Shown here one piece after another: positions 5,686-7,574 of a stretch of 7,574 nucleotides of DNA (within the stretch, counting starts at the first letter, position 1; the number at the start of each line of letters is the position of its first letter). A model generated the notes under the pieces. The model searched no databases, was not told where the DNA came from, and worked only from the letters and a program-made list of their open reading frames with translations. The stretch is from Deltaproteobacteria bacterium (GTDB lineage Bacteria; Desulfobacterota; Desulfarculia; Adiutricales; Adiutricaceae): contig JAITQT010000174.1 of the NCBI GenBank assembly GCA_031288745.1, positions 1 through 7,574 on the forward strand, in the 5' to 3' direction. Position numbers and translations under genes: made by a program.

Positions 5686-6636
5686 TTAGGGTGTTATAGG
5701 GCTCTTAATCTCTTCTATTTTTCCCTTCCCTAGCCAATCAGGGCCTAAACCGCCCATCCCAAAACGCTGCTCAATAGCTTGATAATAGAGGTCTTGGTTC
5801 AAGGGAAAATCTGTATGCCCTCCCCTCAATTTGATTAAGTCCTTGGGGCCTCCCTTATAACTTTCAAAATTTTCAAGGGCCAAATCGAAGGGTACTGTTT
5901 TATCTTCGGGGCTGTGAAAAATCATTAAAAAAGAACTATTTAGTTGACTTAAACGCTTTTTGGTATCGTAACTATTACCCAAAACCAAAGGTAAAACAAT
6001 CTTAATCAAAGGATAATTATATTTAGCGGCATCCTTAAGATTAGTAAAGCTCGAATCTAAAATAAGGGGATTAGCCAAATTTTTATGCTCCAAGGCCAGC
6101 CAAGAGGCCACCCCACCGCCTAAGGAAAAGCCGTGAATTAGGATAGACTCTGGTTTTATGCCCCTAGAGATTAAAAATTGCCAAGCCGCCTCGGCATCGG
6201 CGTAAAGGGCCTGTTCGCTAGGGCTGCCTTGGGACAGGCCAAAGCCGTCGTAATCGATCGCCATAACGCCGTAGCCAAGCTTATGGTACATTATGATCCT
6301 ACCCATCAATATCTGGAGGTTTTGGGCGTTACCGTGAAAGAGCAAGGCCACTGCCGCCTCTGGTGGGCCCGGGAGATACCAAGCGTTAATTTTAACTCCC
6401 AACGAGGTGGTTAGCCAAAGGTTTTCAAAAGGCCAACCAATGCTGGCCGGGCTCAATTTAATCTCCTTGTCGGGAAAATAAATCAAATGACTTTTAAAAA
6501 TCATTAATAAGATTATTAACCCGGCCACGCTCCCCATTAGAGAGAGGATAATCCTAGTAATAATCTTTCCCAAACTGAGCTTTTTTGTTTCCAGGCCCCG
6601 GCGGCCAAAATAATAACCCTTGGTCCAAGAAAACAT
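5686..6636 (-). CDS. Membrane-anchored alpha/beta hydrolase (Bem46/ABHD13-like)
   Basis: This is a 316-residue protein with a basic N-terminus, one membrane helix (about 24-48), then a hydrolase domain. Visible motifs are the oxyanion-hole HGN (101-103), DYDGFGLSQG (128-137), the nucleophile elbow GFSLGG with Ser171, an acid in SPEDKTVP (Asp245) and the catalytic His in GGHTDF (His274). The triad is complete, so an active serine hydrolase is expected. The helix followed by FPDKEIKLSP, the PGPPEAAVALLFHGNAQN entry and length are typical of the Bem46/YfhR group; substrates in that family are mostly unknown. Start choice is firm: GGGGAGGA (6648-6641) lies four bases before the ATG. The gene is single, convergent with the IscB relic and divergent from the gene at 6708. 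Confidence 0.93.
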   Translation of the reverse strand: MFSWTKGYYFGRRGLETKKLSLGKIITRIILSLMGSVAGLIILLMIFKSHLIYFPDKEIKLSPASIGWPFENLWLTTSLGVKINAWYLPGPPEAAVALLFHGNAQNLQILMGRIIMYHKLGYGVMAIDYDGFGLSQGSPSEQALYADAEAAWQFLISRGIKPESILIHGFSLGGGVASWLALEHKNLANPLILDSSFTNLKDAAKYNYPLIKIVLPLVLGNSYDTKKRLSQLNSSFLMIFHSPEDKTVPFDLALENFESYKGGPKDLIKLRGGHTDFPLNQDLYYQAIEQRFGMGGLGPDWLGKGKIEEIKSPITP

Positions 6637-6707
6637 ACTCTCCTCCCCTAATTTATTAGATTAAATCAATATTGAGCTATTAGCCATAAATATGGATAAA
6701 TTATATT
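6637..6707. promoter_or_regulatory. Divergent intergenic spacer, hydrolase / unknown gene
   Basis: A 71-base AT-rich gap separates two outward-reading starts, so promoters for both genes probably lie here. On the plus side TTGAGC (6672-6677) could be a -35 box with the ATAAAT/TAAATT bases near 6696-6702 as a poor -10. No confident boxes are seen for the minus side beyond its strong ribosome site. Confidence 0.4.
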
Positions 6708-7406
6708 ATGAACCCAAGCCGCGAAAAAAATAGAACTAGATTGTTCCTCTTTCCCGAGATAACCCCCGACGGCCTGGAGCCTAATGAGCCTGCCTTTTAT
6801 CTTTGCTGGCCTTCGTGGGAGAGATTTCGACTAAAAGTTTTAGGGCAAGCTACGCCCCCTCCTCTTTTAAAAGCTTATTGTCTAGAGGATCTTCCTTTTT
6901 TCCAGCTCTCTTTAACCTCTCTTTTAAACCTAGCCCGAGAGGGCTCTCCCAGCTATGGCTTAAACCTTAAGAGCCTTCCCCTGTGGACCGAGGATAACCT
7001 AGAGAGCCTAAAAAAGGCGATTAACAGCCCAGAGGTTAAGAGCGAACAAAAAGAAAATAAAGAAAAGAACCTCTGTCGCCAAGCCCTGATCTTAGGCCTA
7101 TGGGAAGCGGGGCAATGGGAAAAAATAAAATCTGAAAAACTACTACAAGAGGCCTTGGCTGCCAACGATCTCTTATGGTCTAAGTTAAAAGGAGAACCTA
7201 AAACCACGGCTCCAATAGAAATTAAGCAAACTCTTGACCAACAAACCCTTAATGGAGTCTGGCGAGCCTGGTTTAGTCTAGCCAAGCCGATTTTAAATCA
7301 AGGAGATCGGCTCTGGATTAGAAGAGAGGACTTCTTAGAAGAGGCCCGGGAGAGATTAATCGAAGAGAGCCCTGGCTCGGCTATTTTTAAGGTCCCGCTC
7401 CCCTAG
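6708..7406 (+). CDS. Unrecognised 232-residue cytoplasmic protein
   Basis: I do not recognise this family. There is no signal peptide or membrane helix. The N-terminal part (about 10-100) is rich in Phe, Leu, Pro and Trp (LFLFPEITPDGLEP, FYLCWPSWERFRLKVLG). A very charged linker follows (about 107-121, SPEVKSEQKENKEKN), then a mostly helical C-terminal half (LCRQALILGLWEAGQWEKI to DFLEEARERLIEE). Base composition and codon choice look like the neighbouring genes, and no competing frame has a better start. ATG 6708 is the first in-frame ATG after an in-frame TAA at 6687-6689; the ribosome site is weak (only a GGA 14 bases upstream). The divergent arrangement with the hydrolase hints at shared control but does not prove a link. 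Confidence 0.8.
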   Translation: MNPSREKNRTRLFLFPEITPDGLEPNEPAFYLCWPSWERFRLKVLGQATPPPLLKAYCLEDLPFFQLSLTSLLNLAREGSPSYGLNLKSLPLWTEDNLESLKKAINSPEVKSEQKENKEKNLCRQALILGLWEAGQWEKIKSEKLLQEALAANDLLWSKLKGEPKTTAPIEIKQTLDQQTLNGVWRAWFSLAKPILNQGDRLWIRREDFLEEARERLIEESPGSAIFKVPLP

Positions 7407-7439
7407 CCGTGGGCTTAAGCTGGTAAGAGAGTTAAACCT

Positions 7440-7484
7440 AAAAAATGAGGGGCGAAAAGTTGATCGTAGCGCAAAAACCCCTCA
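7440..7484 (-). terminator. Terminator-like hairpin reading leftward
   Basis: On the minus strand TGAGGGG (7484-7478) and CCCCTCA (7452-7446) form a 7-bp GC-rich stem followed at once by six T (7445-7440). An inner GCG/CGC pairing can shorten the 25-base loop. It would end a transcript coming from the right edge. On the plus strand no T-run follows directly, so it would stop the 6708 gene only weakly. Confidence 0.6.
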
Positions 7485-7574
7485 GCCTCTAAGACGGCAG
7501 AATTTATTTTTTAATCCTTTAGGTATGCTATATCCCATAATTATTTTCTTATAGCTTATATTTTGCTCTTGACT
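7482..7574 (-). CDS. Possible 3' end of a gene entering from the right (30 codons)
   Basis: One minus-strand frame is open from the window edge to a TGA at 7484-7482, ending IPKGLKNKFCRLRG. The stop overlaps the first arm of the terminator-like hairpin, an arrangement often seen at gene ends. The other two minus frames stop quickly. Thirty open codons can occur by chance and the sequence is AT-rich, so this is weak; the terminator could instead serve a small RNA. Confidence 0.22.
   Translation of the reverse strand, partial: SQEQNISYKKIIMGYSIPKGLKNKFCRLRG

Noticed and set aside
6178..6414. 78-codon plus-strand open frame
   Set aside because: Entirely inside the hydrolase gene on the opposite strand; a shadow of its coding bias.
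6953..7285. 110-codon minus-strand open frame
   Set aside because: Entirely inside the 6708-7406 gene on the opposite strand; composition is that of an antisense shadow.

Overview
The window looks like chromosomal DNA of a Gram-negative bacterium, most likely a member of the Desulfobacterota (former Deltaproteobacteria). The main clue is the phosphoacceptor region of the kinase at the left edge, whose H-box (VAHELNNILSGLTGYPELLL) resembles deltaproteobacterial hybrid and sensor kinases. A cleavable signal peptide on a periplasmic-type protein and moderately AT-rich DNA fit this. The taxon is an inference. No rRNA, tRNA or CRISPR array is visible.

Layout: (1) 1-1898, minus strand: N-terminal 632 codons of a membrane sensor histidine kinase (double Cache sensor, HAMP-like linker, PAS, HisKA); the ATPase domain lies beyond the left edge. 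(2) 1899-2216: non-coding, with one clear inverted repeat. (3) 2217-5110: a direct tandem duplication. Each unit carries one minus-strand gene for a secreted DUF3298/RsiV-like protein plus a long conserved upstream leader. The unit A gene (2241-3114) is broken by a +1 frameshift and a nonsense codon; the unit B gene (3605-4459) is intact. Unit B also has about 184 bp (4715-4898) absent from unit A. (4) 5228-5637, plus strand: a heavily decayed and internally deleted IscB (RRXRR/HNH, IS200/IS605-associated) nuclease gene. (5) 5686-6636, minus strand: a membrane-anchored alpha/beta hydrolase with an intact catalytic triad. (6) 6708-7406, plus strand: an unrecognised 232-residue cytoplasmic protein, divergent from the hydrolase. 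(7) 7407-7574: a minus-strand terminator-like hairpin and possibly the last codons of a gene entering from the right.

No single pathway joins the genes. The most unusual signal is in the duplicated DUF3298 pair. Between the two copies, amino-acid replacements in the N-terminal two thirds far outnumber silent changes (about 47 replaced against about 10 silent codons by hand count), while the non-coding leader is about 93% identical. That pattern suggests diversifying selection or recombination on a secreted, surface-acting protein, together with a constrained structured leader. The second notable item is the IscB relic, which appears as three reading-frame fragments on the plus strand. The longest ORF across its first part, on the opposite strand, is spurious.
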